Source: Sphingobacteriales bacterium (GTDB lineage Bacteria > Bacteroidota > Bacteroidia > Chitinophagales > UBA2359). From it: DNA of 22,216 nucleotides. The stretch covers positions 1 to 22,216 of the forward strand of contig JADKCK010000011.1 in NCBI GenBank assembly GCA_016718845.1, in the 5' to 3' direction. The notes under the pieces are model-generated. The model searched no databases. It had not been told where the DNA came from and saw only the letters and a program-made list of their open reading frames with translations. The translations under genes were made by a program, and so were the position numbers. Below, one piece after another: positions 15,278 to 20,627 of the stretch; the first letter of the stretch is position 1, and the number at the start of each line of letters is the position of its first letter.

Positions 15278-16425
15278 CTTTTTCTGATTTTAAAGAGTTC
15301 GGCAAAGTCTATTTGAGTTTGGTCGAAAAAGCCACGAGGCCATTTTGATAACTCGCCTTTTGAATTGATAGTTATGTTTTCGATATTAGGCTGCGTATTT
15401 GAGTTTTCTTGGCTAAAAAAATTGACGGTTACTTTGTTGTGAGCTATTTCGTTTTTTGCACAGGCTATTTGTATGCCATTTAAAACATGGTCGCTATGGG
15501 TTTCTACAATAACGTGTACACCTGCGTCTGCTACCATTGCCAAAAAGCGCCCAATTTTAGATTGTGCAGAGGGGTGTAAATGTGCTTCGGGGTTTTCTAC
15601 TATCATGTAACTATCTTTTTGTGCAATAAGTCCGGTTGCAATAATGGGTAATACATAACTTATCCCAAAGCCGATATTAGGTGCTATGGTTGGGCTACCT
15701 TTTGTGTAGAAATTTTCGACTTGAATTTGAGCCGTTAGCGTCTCGATACTTCGTTTGGCGCTAATATTAACTCCGGGCATCAATTCGTCTAACCAGGCAT
15801 TAATTTGTGCCTCTAATCGGGGTGTTTTGTTTTTTTGAGGATGTCGTCGTTTTTCATCTATGGTTAGGGTATAGTTTAAGTCGTCTATCATTTGCGCCAC
15901 GTTTTCGCCCTGAAAACCTGCATTCGGAAAATTGTAAAATTGAATGGCTTGACTCACCCTTGGTCCTATTCTTTCGGCATTTAAATAGTAAAACTCTTTT
16001 TTGATAAGTGGAGAATTAATGTACCCTTTAGGAGAATATTTTGCTATCAAAAACAATTGTGTTTCGGTATCATCTGCAATGTAGTTTATTTTTATTTCGC
16101 TGTCTAATCCAACAGTTGTATCATAAATACTCAACGAAATTTGGTTGGTATCAGATAAGCGATTTGTGATGTACGAGCTGTTGCCTAACGACAATAAATA
16201 ACCTGTATTTAAAGCCATCGAGGTTTCAATATTGCCCGATAAAAGGTACTTATCATTATTGCCATTTAATTTGTAATTTTCTTCGATGGTTTTGCGCAGA
16301 AACAATAGTGCTTGTATGGCTGTACTTTTACCATTTCCGTTAGCTCCTGCCATTATAGTTAATTGGTTTATGGGTATAGTTACATCGTTAAAGCATTTAA
16401 AGTTGCTTATTTTTAGGTGTTGCAT
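15274..16425 (-). CDS. AAA ATPase (OLD/RecF-like) with DUF3696-like C-terminus
   Basis: The protein has 383 residues. Walker A is GANGNGKST (27-35), after an N-terminal LKISNFKCFNDVTIPIN typical of RecF/SMC-like AAA15/AAA21 ATPases. An ABC-signature-like NIGFGISYVLPI lies at 250-261. Walker B with catalytic glutamates is YMIVENPEAHLHP (273-285). The H-loop is VETHSDHVLNGI (308-316). The C-terminal GELSKWPRGFFDQTQIDFAEL is the DUF3696 signature. ATPases of this class act as sensors or motors in several phage-defence systems. It lies 3 bases after the DUF262 gene and overlaps the next gene by 4 bases. Confidence 0.9.
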   Translation of the reverse strand: MQHLKISNFKCFNDVTIPINQLTIMAGANGNGKSTAIQALLFLRKTIEENYKLNGNNDKYLLSGNIETSMALNTGYLLSLGNSSYITNRLSDTNQISLSIYDTTVGLDSEIKINYIADDTETQLFLIAKYSPKGYINSPLIKKEFYYLNAERIGPRVSQAIQFYNFPNAGFQGENVAQMIDDLNYTLTIDEKRRHPQKNKTPRLEAQINAWLDELMPGVNISAKRSIETLTAQIQVENFYTKGSPTIAPNIGFGISYVLPIIATGLIAQKDSYMIVENPEAHLHPSAQSKIGRFLAMVADAGVHVIVETHSDHVLNGIQIACAKNEIAHNKVTVNFFSQENSNTQPNIENITINSKGELSKWPRGFFDQTQIDFAELFKIRKR

Positions 16426-16428
16426 TGG

Positions 16429-17139
16429 TCAATATTTAAGATTTTGGGTAATTAATTTTTCGATAGAACTAAAGGTATACTGTAGATTAGCTTTTCCGTT
16501 TGTGCCAAACGACAAATAGTTGTATAGTGTTCTATCGGTGTCTATTAAATGAGCTAAGGCTTTACTTAGCACATTGCGTTCGTTTTGGGCTGTAACTGTA
16601 TCAAAATCGTATTGGCTTAGCAAAACAGAACAACTAAGAAATAAGGCTTTATTTATTAGTTGTTTATAGGCATCGGGCATTAAATGCTTAGGCAATATTT
16701 TTCGGAAAGCGTGTTTCCCAAATAAATATTCTGCATTTTTCATAGCGTTAGAAAACGAAACCACGTATCTGCGCAAAGTCTCTTCTTTCTCTCGCCCTAA
16801 TTTTTCGGTCATATCGTCCAACGTAAATTCCATATTTCCATTGTAATTATTCAAAGCGTTATCTTTTTCTTCAAAATAATATCGATAAAAACAAATGAAA
16901 CGTAGGGCAACTTCTTTGTCTTCCATCCGTACAGGTTTAATACTGTTGTCAGTTGCTGTTTTGAATATCGGTAAGTTAGTCATATCACTCAATATTTTAC
17001 GCAAATTTTTGCTTGCCAAGCAATTTCGTATTTCTTGGCTGTTTAGTGGTTTGCCACCAGTATTAATTCGTTTAAAAATATCGTACTTTACTTTTGTGGG
17101 CGATGAAGGATCGATAACATTTACTGTAAATTGTGTCAT
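16429..17139 (-). CDS. DUF262 protein, C-terminal part (frameshifted)
   Basis: The frame is open upstream of its nominal ATG (AIESKYFRWFNMTQFTV) and continues the 17166-17819 frame. It holds the middle and end of the DUF262 domain: VKYDIFKRINTGGKPLNSQE, the family's 'NxFxRINTGGxPLxxQE' hallmark, then a long helical C-terminal region of about 180 residues. The break falls at a five-A run near 17172 (TAAAAAGCAA when read on the minus strand). Because no conserved sequence is missing, the gene was probably intact recently or is intact in reality. The total protein would be about 463 residues. Confidence 0.8.
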   Translation of the reverse strand: MTQFTVNVIDPSSPTKVKYDIFKRINTGGKPLNSQEIRNCLASKNLRKILSDMTNLPIFKTATDNSIKPVRMEDKEVALRFICFYRYYFEEKDNALNNYNGNMEFTLDDMTEKLGREKEETLRRYVVSFSNAMKNAEYLFGKHAFRKILPKHLMPDAYKQLINKALFLSCSVLLSQYDFDTVTAQNERNVLSKALAHLIDTDRTLYNYLSFGTNGKANLQYTFSSIEKLITQNLKY

Positions 17140-17165
17140 GTTGAACCATCTGAAATATTTCGATT

Positions 17166-17819
17166 CTATTGCTTTTTACCATTAGGTGTACCATCACTGT
17201 TTTTGTCAGAATAATATCTACCTTCGCAACTTCCTGACAGATACTCTAATCCCTTTAGTGGAAATTTGTTGTCCATAAAATTTTTAATAGCTGTTAGGCG
17301 CTGCAGCCCATCCACTACGGTAATTAAACCCTCTGCATCTTCCGAAAAATAAAACATAGGTAATGGAATTCTCAATAAAATAGATTCGATAAGTTTTGAA
17401 TTTTGCAAAGAATTCCAAACAGAATTGCGCTGAAAATCGGGACTTAAGTCAATGTCTCCATTGTCTATCATGTCAGAGATAAGCTTTACATTAAACGCTT
17501 TAGTATGCACCTTTATACTTTCGGGGTCGTAAGGGCTAACTTCTAACACAACCTTTTCTGTGATTTCTACACCCGATTGTTCTTGTTCAATAACTTGCAG
17601 TACTAAATCGTTTAATAAAATCGTTATGTCTTCTTCCGAATCGGAAATCCTCGAGTCTTGGTAGTTTATAGCGAACTGATTACCCGTAAACTTGAGTTTC
17701 ACCCAAACATTTTCTTGTTCATCTATCAAATGATAAATTTGTGGCGTTTCGCCTTCTTCTGATATTTTTATAGGGTTGAGGTAGATTTCTTCGTTGTTAT
17801 TGGTTGTTAAAACAATCAT
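17166..17819 (-). CDS. DUF262 (GmrSD/ParB-like) protein, N-terminal part
   Basis: I start at the ATG at 17819 (MIVLTTNNNEEIYLNP) because a good promoter lies just upstream (17869-17899); the longer frame would begin before it. Residues 1-95 are an acidic beta-rich domain I do not recognise. The DUF262 core follows: DLSPDFQRNSVWNSL (residues 124-138), then LRIPLPMFYF and VVDGLQRLTAIKNF with the DGxQR motif at 170-174. In related proteins DGQQR binds nucleotide and is linked to DNase or NTPase activity; GmrS of the GmrSD type IV restriction system is the best-known relative. The frame closes at an A-run and resumes in 16429-17139. Confidence 0.85.
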   Translation of the reverse strand: MIVLTTNNNEEIYLNPIKISEEGETPQIYHLIDEQENVWVKLKFTGNQFAINYQDSRISDSEEDITILLNDLVLQVIEQEQSGVEITEKVVLEVSPYDPESIKVHTKAFNVKLISDMIDNGDIDLSPDFQRNSVWNSLQNSKLIESILLRIPLPMFYFSEDAEGLITVVDGLQRLTAIKNFMDNKFPLKGLEYLSGSCEGRYYSDKNSDGTPNGKKQ

Positions 17820-17868
17820 GATTGCTTGTGCCGTTTGTTGTTTAGGATTATTAATTGTTATTTCGCTG

Positions 17869-17899
17869 CAAAGGTAAGCATTAATGTTAAAAGATGAAA
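17869..17899 (-). promoter_or_regulatory. promoter of the DUF262-ATPase-RelE-like operon
   Basis: On the minus strand TTTC (17896-17899), 19 bases, then TACCTTTG (17869-17876), one mismatch from the Bacteroidota consensus. The predicted start near 17862 leaves a leader of about 43 bases before the ATG at 17819. Confidence 0.65.
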
Positions 17900-17913
17900 C
17901 AATTACCCGTTTT

Positions 17914-18198
17914 TTAGGTGTTAAACTCGTACCCAATCCACCCCAAAAGTACTATTTGAATGGCTAAACTGCCTAATGCGACTGCCCAAAAATACCATTT
18001 GCGCCGTTTGTGGTACAAAGGCGTTTGCATACCTAACAAAATGCCAAGGCTACCAAAACACAAGGCACTTAGCAGTAAGTTTTGCTCGGATATGCGCCAT
18101 ATTTGCTTTTGTGCGCGTTGCTTGTCGGTATACATAAGGTAATAGGCACGCAAATTTAAGACAAATAAACCAAGGGCAAGCCAATTTATTAGCGTCAC
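17914..18198 (-). CDS. DUF1294 small membrane protein
   Basis: Three membrane helices are visible: INWLALGLFVLNLRAYYLM, LLLSALCFGSLGILLGM and YFWAVALGSLAIQIVLLGW. The segment SEQNLLLSALCFGSLGILLG followed by TPLYHKRRKWYF matches the DUF1294 pattern (helix, GxxGxxxGM, then HK near the next helix). Function is unknown. I chose the GTG at 18198 because the alternative TTG at 18228 overlaps the probable -7 box; the protein is then about 94 residues. It lies downstream of the tRNA-like array on the same strand but has its own promoter. Confidence 0.75.
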   Translation of the reverse strand: MTLINWLALGLFVLNLRAYYLMYTDKQRAQKQIWRISEQNLLLSALCFGSLGILLGMQTPLYHKRRKWYFWAVALGSLAIQIVLLGWIGYEFNT

Positions 18199-18225
18199 GA
18201 TGTAGTGTTTAGATGGAAAATTGGG

Positions 18226-18233
18226 CAAAGATA
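18226..18233 (-). promoter_or_regulatory. -7 box of the DUF1294 gene
   Basis: TATCTTTG on the minus strand matches TAnnTTTG and would start transcription about 20 bases before the GTG at 18198. No clear -33 TTTG is seen. Confidence 0.5.
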
Positions 18234-18317
18234 GACAAAAATTGCCACCTTGTGCTTATCTAATCCAATTTTGAAAATTTTTGCGATTAAAGGGTATCAT
18301 CTACCCAAAGAGTTGAC

Positions 18318-18347
18318 AAAAAAAAGGAAATGTGTTTCCACATCTCC
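18318..18347 (-). terminator. terminator of the tRNA-like array
   Basis: On the minus strand GGAGATGTG pairs with CACATTTCC through nine pairs (one G-U), closed by a GAAA tetraloop and followed by eight T. It lies 25 bases after the last repeat copy and defines the 3' end of the array transcript. Confidence 0.9.
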
Positions 18348-18372
18348 CTTTTCAATTTCTCCTCGTTCTTCT

Positions 18373-18485
18373 TCGCTGTGAGAGAAGGACTTGAACCTCC
18401 ACAGAGTGGTTAGGCATTGCTGCTTTGTTCCATTATCTCCGCCCCCGCGACAAGGGGGTACGTCTGCCTGTTTCGTCACCTCACA
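18373..18485 (-). tRNA. tRNA-like copy 11 (last), CGA end
   Basis: The 113-base body matches the consensus in all arms, but the 3' end reads CGA rather than CCA. The terminator follows 25 bases later. Confidence 0.5.
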
Positions 18486-18496
18486 ATATTTTTGGT

Positions 18497-18614
18497 TGGC
18501 TGTGAGGAGTGAGAAAGGACTTGAACCTCCACAGGTGGTTAGGCATTGCTGCTTTATCCCATTATCTCCGCCCCCGCGACAAGGGGGTACGTCTGCCTGT
18601 TTCGTCACCTCACA
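18497..18614 (-). pseudogene. tRNA-like copy 10, acceptor insertion
   Basis: 118 bases. It has an insertion of about 6 bases in the 3' acceptor/T-stem junction and a 1-base loss at the variable-arm base. The anticodon arm is canonical. The variable arm is the GGATAAAGC type. Confidence 0.5.
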
Positions 18615-18626
18615 ATGTTGATATGT

Positions 18627-18740
18627 TGGCTGTGAGAGAAGGACTTGAACCTCCACAGAGTGGTTAGGCATTGCTGCTTTATTCCATTATCTCCGCCCCC
18701 GCGACAAGGAGAGTACGTCTGCCTGTTTCGTCACCTCACA
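18627..18740 (-). tRNA. tRNA-like copy 9, anticodon-stem variant
   Basis: 114 bases. The 5' side of the anticodon stem is TCTCC instead of CCCCC, which still pairs with GGGGG using G-U pairs. The remaining arms and CCA are intact. Confidence 0.5.
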
Positions 18741-18749
18741 ATGTTTTAT

Positions 18750-18832
18750 TGGCTGAGAGAAGGACTTGAACCTGGGTTGGCATCTGCTTTGTTCCATCTC
18801 CGCCGCGACAGGGTACGTCTGCCTGTTTCGTC
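18750..18832 (-). pseudogene. tRNA-like copy 8, heavily deleted
   Basis: Only about 83 bases. It lacks the 5' acceptor strand, much of the variable arm and part of the anticodon stem. The T loop, GTC loop core and D-loop sequence remain. Confidence 0.6.
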
Positions 18833-18844
18833 CTTTGTTTTTCT

Positions 18845-18954
18845 TGGCTGTGAGGAAGGGACTTGAACCTCCACAGAGTGGTTAGGCATTGCTGCTTGTT
18901 CCATTATCTCCGCCCCGCGACAAGGCGTACGTCTGCCTGTTTCGTCACCTCACA
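18845..18954 (-). pseudogene. tRNA-like copy 7, shortened anticodon stem
   Basis: About 110 bases. There are losses in the C/G runs of the anticodon stem and an extra base between T arm and acceptor. The GTC loop and CCA are kept. Confidence 0.5.
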
Positions 18955-18966
18955 ATGTTTTTATGT

Positions 18967-19079
18967 TGGCTTCGTGAGAAGGACTTGAACCTTCACAGAG
19001 TGGTTAGGCATTGCTGCTTTGTTCCATTATCTCCGCCCCCGCGACAAGGGGGTACGTCTGCCTGTTTCGTCACCTCACA
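18967..19079 (-). pseudogene. tRNA-like copy 6, acceptor damaged
   Basis: The 3' acceptor strand reads TCACGAA instead of TCTCACA with no matching change on the 5' side, so the acceptor stem cannot form fully. The T stem has a small change (AACCTTC for AACCTCC on the plus strand). The anticodon arm and CCA are intact. Confidence 0.5.
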
Positions 19080-19090
19080 ATGTTTTTTGT

Positions 19091-19203
19091 TGGCTGTGAG
19101 AGAAGGACTTGAACCTCCACAGAGTGGTTAGGCATTGCTGCTTTGTTCCATTATCTCCGCCCCCGCGACAAGGGGGTACGTCTGCCCTGTTCGTCACCTC
19201 ACA
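19091..19203 (-). tRNA. tRNA-like copy 5, D-loop variant
   Basis: Same length as the consensus, but the D loop reads AACAGGGCAGA instead of AAACAGGCAGA (one loss, one gain). The other arms and CCA are intact. Confidence 0.55.
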
Positions 19204-19216
19204 ATGTTTGTTTTCT

Positions 19217-19329
19217 TGGCTGTGAGAGAAGGACTTGAACCTCCACAGAGTGGTTAGGCATTGCTGCTTTGTTCCATTATCTCCGCCCCCGCGACAAGGG
19301 GGTACGTCTGCCTGTTTCGTCACCTCACA
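19217..19329 (-). tRNA. tRNA-like copy 4, canonical, anticodon GUC
   Basis: 113 bases with every stem paired and CCA encoded. The variable arm is the GAACAAAGC type. Best consensus copy. Confidence 0.6.
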
Positions 19330-19340
19330 ATGTTTTTTGT

Positions 19341-19453
19341 TGGCTGTGAGAGAAGGACTTGAACCTCCACAGAGTGGTTAGGCATTGCTGCTTTATCCCA
19401 TTATCTCCGCCCCCGCGACAAGGGGGTACGTCTGCCTGTTTCGTCACCTCACA
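19341..19453 (-). tRNA. tRNA-like copy 3, canonical, anticodon GUC
   Basis: 113 bases with every stem paired and CCA encoded. The anticodon GTC lies at 19417-19419 (minus strand). The variable arm is the GGATAAAGC type. Confidence 0.6.
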
Positions 19454-19464
19454 ATGTTTTTTGT

Positions 19465-19588
19465 TGGCTGTGAGAGAAGGACTTGAACCTCCACAGAGTG
19501 GTTAGGCATTGCTGCTTTGGCTGGCCCCCTTTATCCCATTATCTCCGCCCCCGCGACAGGGTACGTCTGCCTGTTTCGTCACCTCACA
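19465..19588 (-). pseudogene. tRNA-like copy 2, altered
   Basis: 124 bases. It carries an insertion of about 14 bases in the variable arm, a loss of about 3 bases that shortens the 5' side of the anticodon stem, and an intact acceptor, T arm and CCA. The variable arm is the GGATAAAGC type. Confidence 0.5.
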
Positions 19589-19601
19589 ATGTTTGTTATG
19601 T

Positions 19602-19714
19602 TGTCTGTGAGAGAAGGACTTGAACCTCCACAGAGTGGTTAGGCATTGCTGCTTTGTTCCATTATCTCCGCCCCCGCGACAAGGGGGTACGTCTGCCTGT
19701 TTCGTCACCTCACA
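19602..19714 (-). tRNA. tRNA-like copy 1 (promoter-proximal), anticodon GUC
   Basis: All stems and loops match the consensus, but the 3' end reads ACA rather than CCA. The base before position 1 is C, which could pair with discriminator G73. The variable arm is the GAACAAAGC type. Confidence 0.55.
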
Positions 19715-19722
19715 GTATTTAG

Positions 19723-19751
19723 GGGGATATTTTTTGTGGTGTTTTATCCCC
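19723..19751 (-). promoter_or_regulatory. hairpin in the leader of the array transcript
   Basis: GGGGATA and TATCCCC form a perfect 7-base-pair stem with a 15-base loop, between the predicted transcription start (about 19757) and the first tRNA-like copy at 19714. It would place a folded element at the very 5' end of the RNA. Confidence 0.6.
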
Positions 19752-19763
19752 GTTTTGTTGATG

Positions 19764-19795
19764 CAAAGATACGGCGACTTTCAATTCTTTGCAAA
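19764..19795 (-). promoter_or_regulatory. promoter of the tRNA-like array
   Basis: On the minus strand TTTG (19792-19795), 20 bases, TATCTTTG (19764-19771): a full match to the Bacteroidota TTTG/TAnnTTTG promoter, about 50 bases upstream of copy 1. Confidence 0.8.
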
Positions 19796-19967
19796 TTTTT
19801 CAACAAAAAATCTAAAACTTTACATTTTGTACAATTAAATTAGCTTTTTGTTAGATTTTTTTCAAAAAAGAGGACTAATACGAGCTTTTCGTTAGATGAT
19901 TCGCAATGGCTTTTTAGGGTTTTGCAATAAAAGTGACTAAAAAATGCTTTTTTGCAAAAAAAAAGCA

Positions 19968-20006
19968 CCCTATTTTGATAAAAAACCAAAATAAGGGCGT
20001 AATTTT
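19968..20006 (+). promoter_or_regulatory. promoter and dyad upstream of the Lrp/AsnC gene
   Basis: TTTG (19974-19977), 21 bases, TAATTTTG (19999-20006) fit the Bacteroidota consensus. An inverted repeat, CCCTATTTTG (19968-19977) with CAAAATAAGGG (19986-19996), covers the -33 box and spacer. Lrp-family regulators often control their own genes, so this may be an autoregulatory site (inference). The AT-rich 19796-19967 holds no gene, only a repeated AGCTTTT(T/C)GTTAGA at about 19841 and 19882 and an A/T hairpin at 19947-19967. Confidence 0.6.
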
Positions 20007-20031
20007 GCGGAAAATTTAAAAATAACTTGCA

Positions 20032-20523
20032 ATGGAGAACAAAAATTATGACATTGACAATTTAGACTTGCAGATTTTGTCTATTTTGATGGAAGATGCC
20101 AAGGTTCCTTACACTAAAATAGGCGAAGTACTGTTTGTTTCGCCCGGAACGGTGCATGTGCGCATGAAAAAGATGGAACAAATGGGTATTATTAAGCGCC
20201 ATCAGTTGGTGGTTAACCACGAAAAATTGGGCTACGACATTACTGCTTTCTTGGGTATCTATCTGCAAAAAAGCTCGTTGTACGACGAGGTTGTGCGCGA
20301 ATTGCAAAGCATAAAAGAGTTGGTGAACATCAATTACACCACAGGCAACTACAGTATGTTTGTAAAACTTATTTGCCGCGACACCAATCACCTAAAAGAG
20401 GTACTGCACGACAAGATACAAAGTATTAATGGTATACAACGCACCGAAACGTTTATATCGCTTGAAGAAAGTGCTAACCGACCCATAAAATTGCTGGACG
20501 AAGAGATTGTTATTCCTGCCTAA
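20032..20523 (+). CDS. Lrp/AsnC-family transcriptional regulator
   Basis: The 163-residue protein has the family's normal size and two domains. The N-terminal winged helix-turn-helix (about 8-65) reads LDLQILSILMEDAKVPYTKI, then SPGTVHVRMKKMEQMGIIK. The C-terminal RAM/ligand-binding alpha-beta domain (about 72-150) has ITAFLGIYLQ, YTTGNYSMFVKLICRD and GIQRTETFISLE. The Tyr-Thr-Thr-Gly-Asn-Tyr-Ser segment is the usual effector site. These proteins sense amino acids and regulate metabolism as octamers. It is a single gene between its own promoter and a terminator at 20543. The target genes are not evident from the window. Confidence 0.92.
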   Translation: MENKNYDIDNLDLQILSILMEDAKVPYTKIGEVLFVSPGTVHVRMKKMEQMGIIKRHQLVVNHEKLGYDITAFLGIYLQKSSLYDEVVRELQSIKELVNINYTTGNYSMFVKLICRDTNHLKEVLHDKIQSINGIQRTETFISLEESANRPIKLLDEEIVIPA

Positions 20524-20542
20524 ATTTGCACAAACTACATAC

Positions 20543-20590
20543 AAAACGCCCCTTTGCTCATTTCTTAAAAACGAGTAAAGGGGCGTTTTA
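20543..20590 (+). terminator. terminator of the Lrp/AsnC gene
   Basis: AAAACGCCCCTTTGCTC pairs with GAGTAAAGGGGCGTTTT (17 pairs, one G-U) around a 13-base loop, with T-rich sequence after it and an A run before it. It may also serve the converging T9SS gene. Confidence 0.9.
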
Positions 20591-20627
20591 CTTTTTATTC
20601 AAGTTTGTTTTTAGGACTTATGTTACC

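Larger units (their letters stand above)
18373..19714 (-). repeat. tandem array of eleven class II tRNA-like genes
   Basis: Eleven direct repeats of about 125 bases, each a tRNA-like body of about 113 bases separated by 9-13 A/T-rich bases. Read on the minus strand, the consensus has: acceptor stem TGTGAGG with TCTCACA; U8; a Leu-type D arm ACG-AAACAGGCAGA-CGT; anticodon stem CCCCC/GGGGG with loop TTGTCGC (anticodon GUC); a 41-base variable region; T arm GGAGG-TTCAAGT-CCTTC; discriminator G; encoded CCA. Conserved tertiary positions are all present (A14, G18G19, A15-U48 pair, U33, U54-A58, C56). Copies 3 and 4 are fully canonical; several others carry small indels. A promoter (19764-19795) and terminator (18318-18347) frame the array. 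tRNA identity is inferred by eye; open frames across the array are shadows. Confidence 0.85.

Noticed and set aside
17139..17175. Programmed frameshift in the DUF262 gene
   Set aside because: There is only a five-A run without a slippery heptamer plus stimulator, the break falls inside the conserved domain, and other A-run breaks occur in the window, so a simple indel is more likely.
18373..19714. CRISPR-like array
   Set aside because: Units of about 125 bases are nearly identical across their whole length, with only 9-13 base A/T-rich gaps; there are no unique spacers and no cas genes.
18373..19714. Selenocysteine tRNA or tmRNA
   Set aside because: The acceptor/T arms are 7+5 rather than 8+5, the anticodon is GUC not UCA, and there is no tag-peptide frame or tmRNA pseudoknot region.
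18297..19838. Repeat-containing protein frames on both strands of the array
   Set aside because: Frames break between copies, have no consistent start or ribosome binding site, and the tRNA-like fold, promoter and terminator explain the sequence better.
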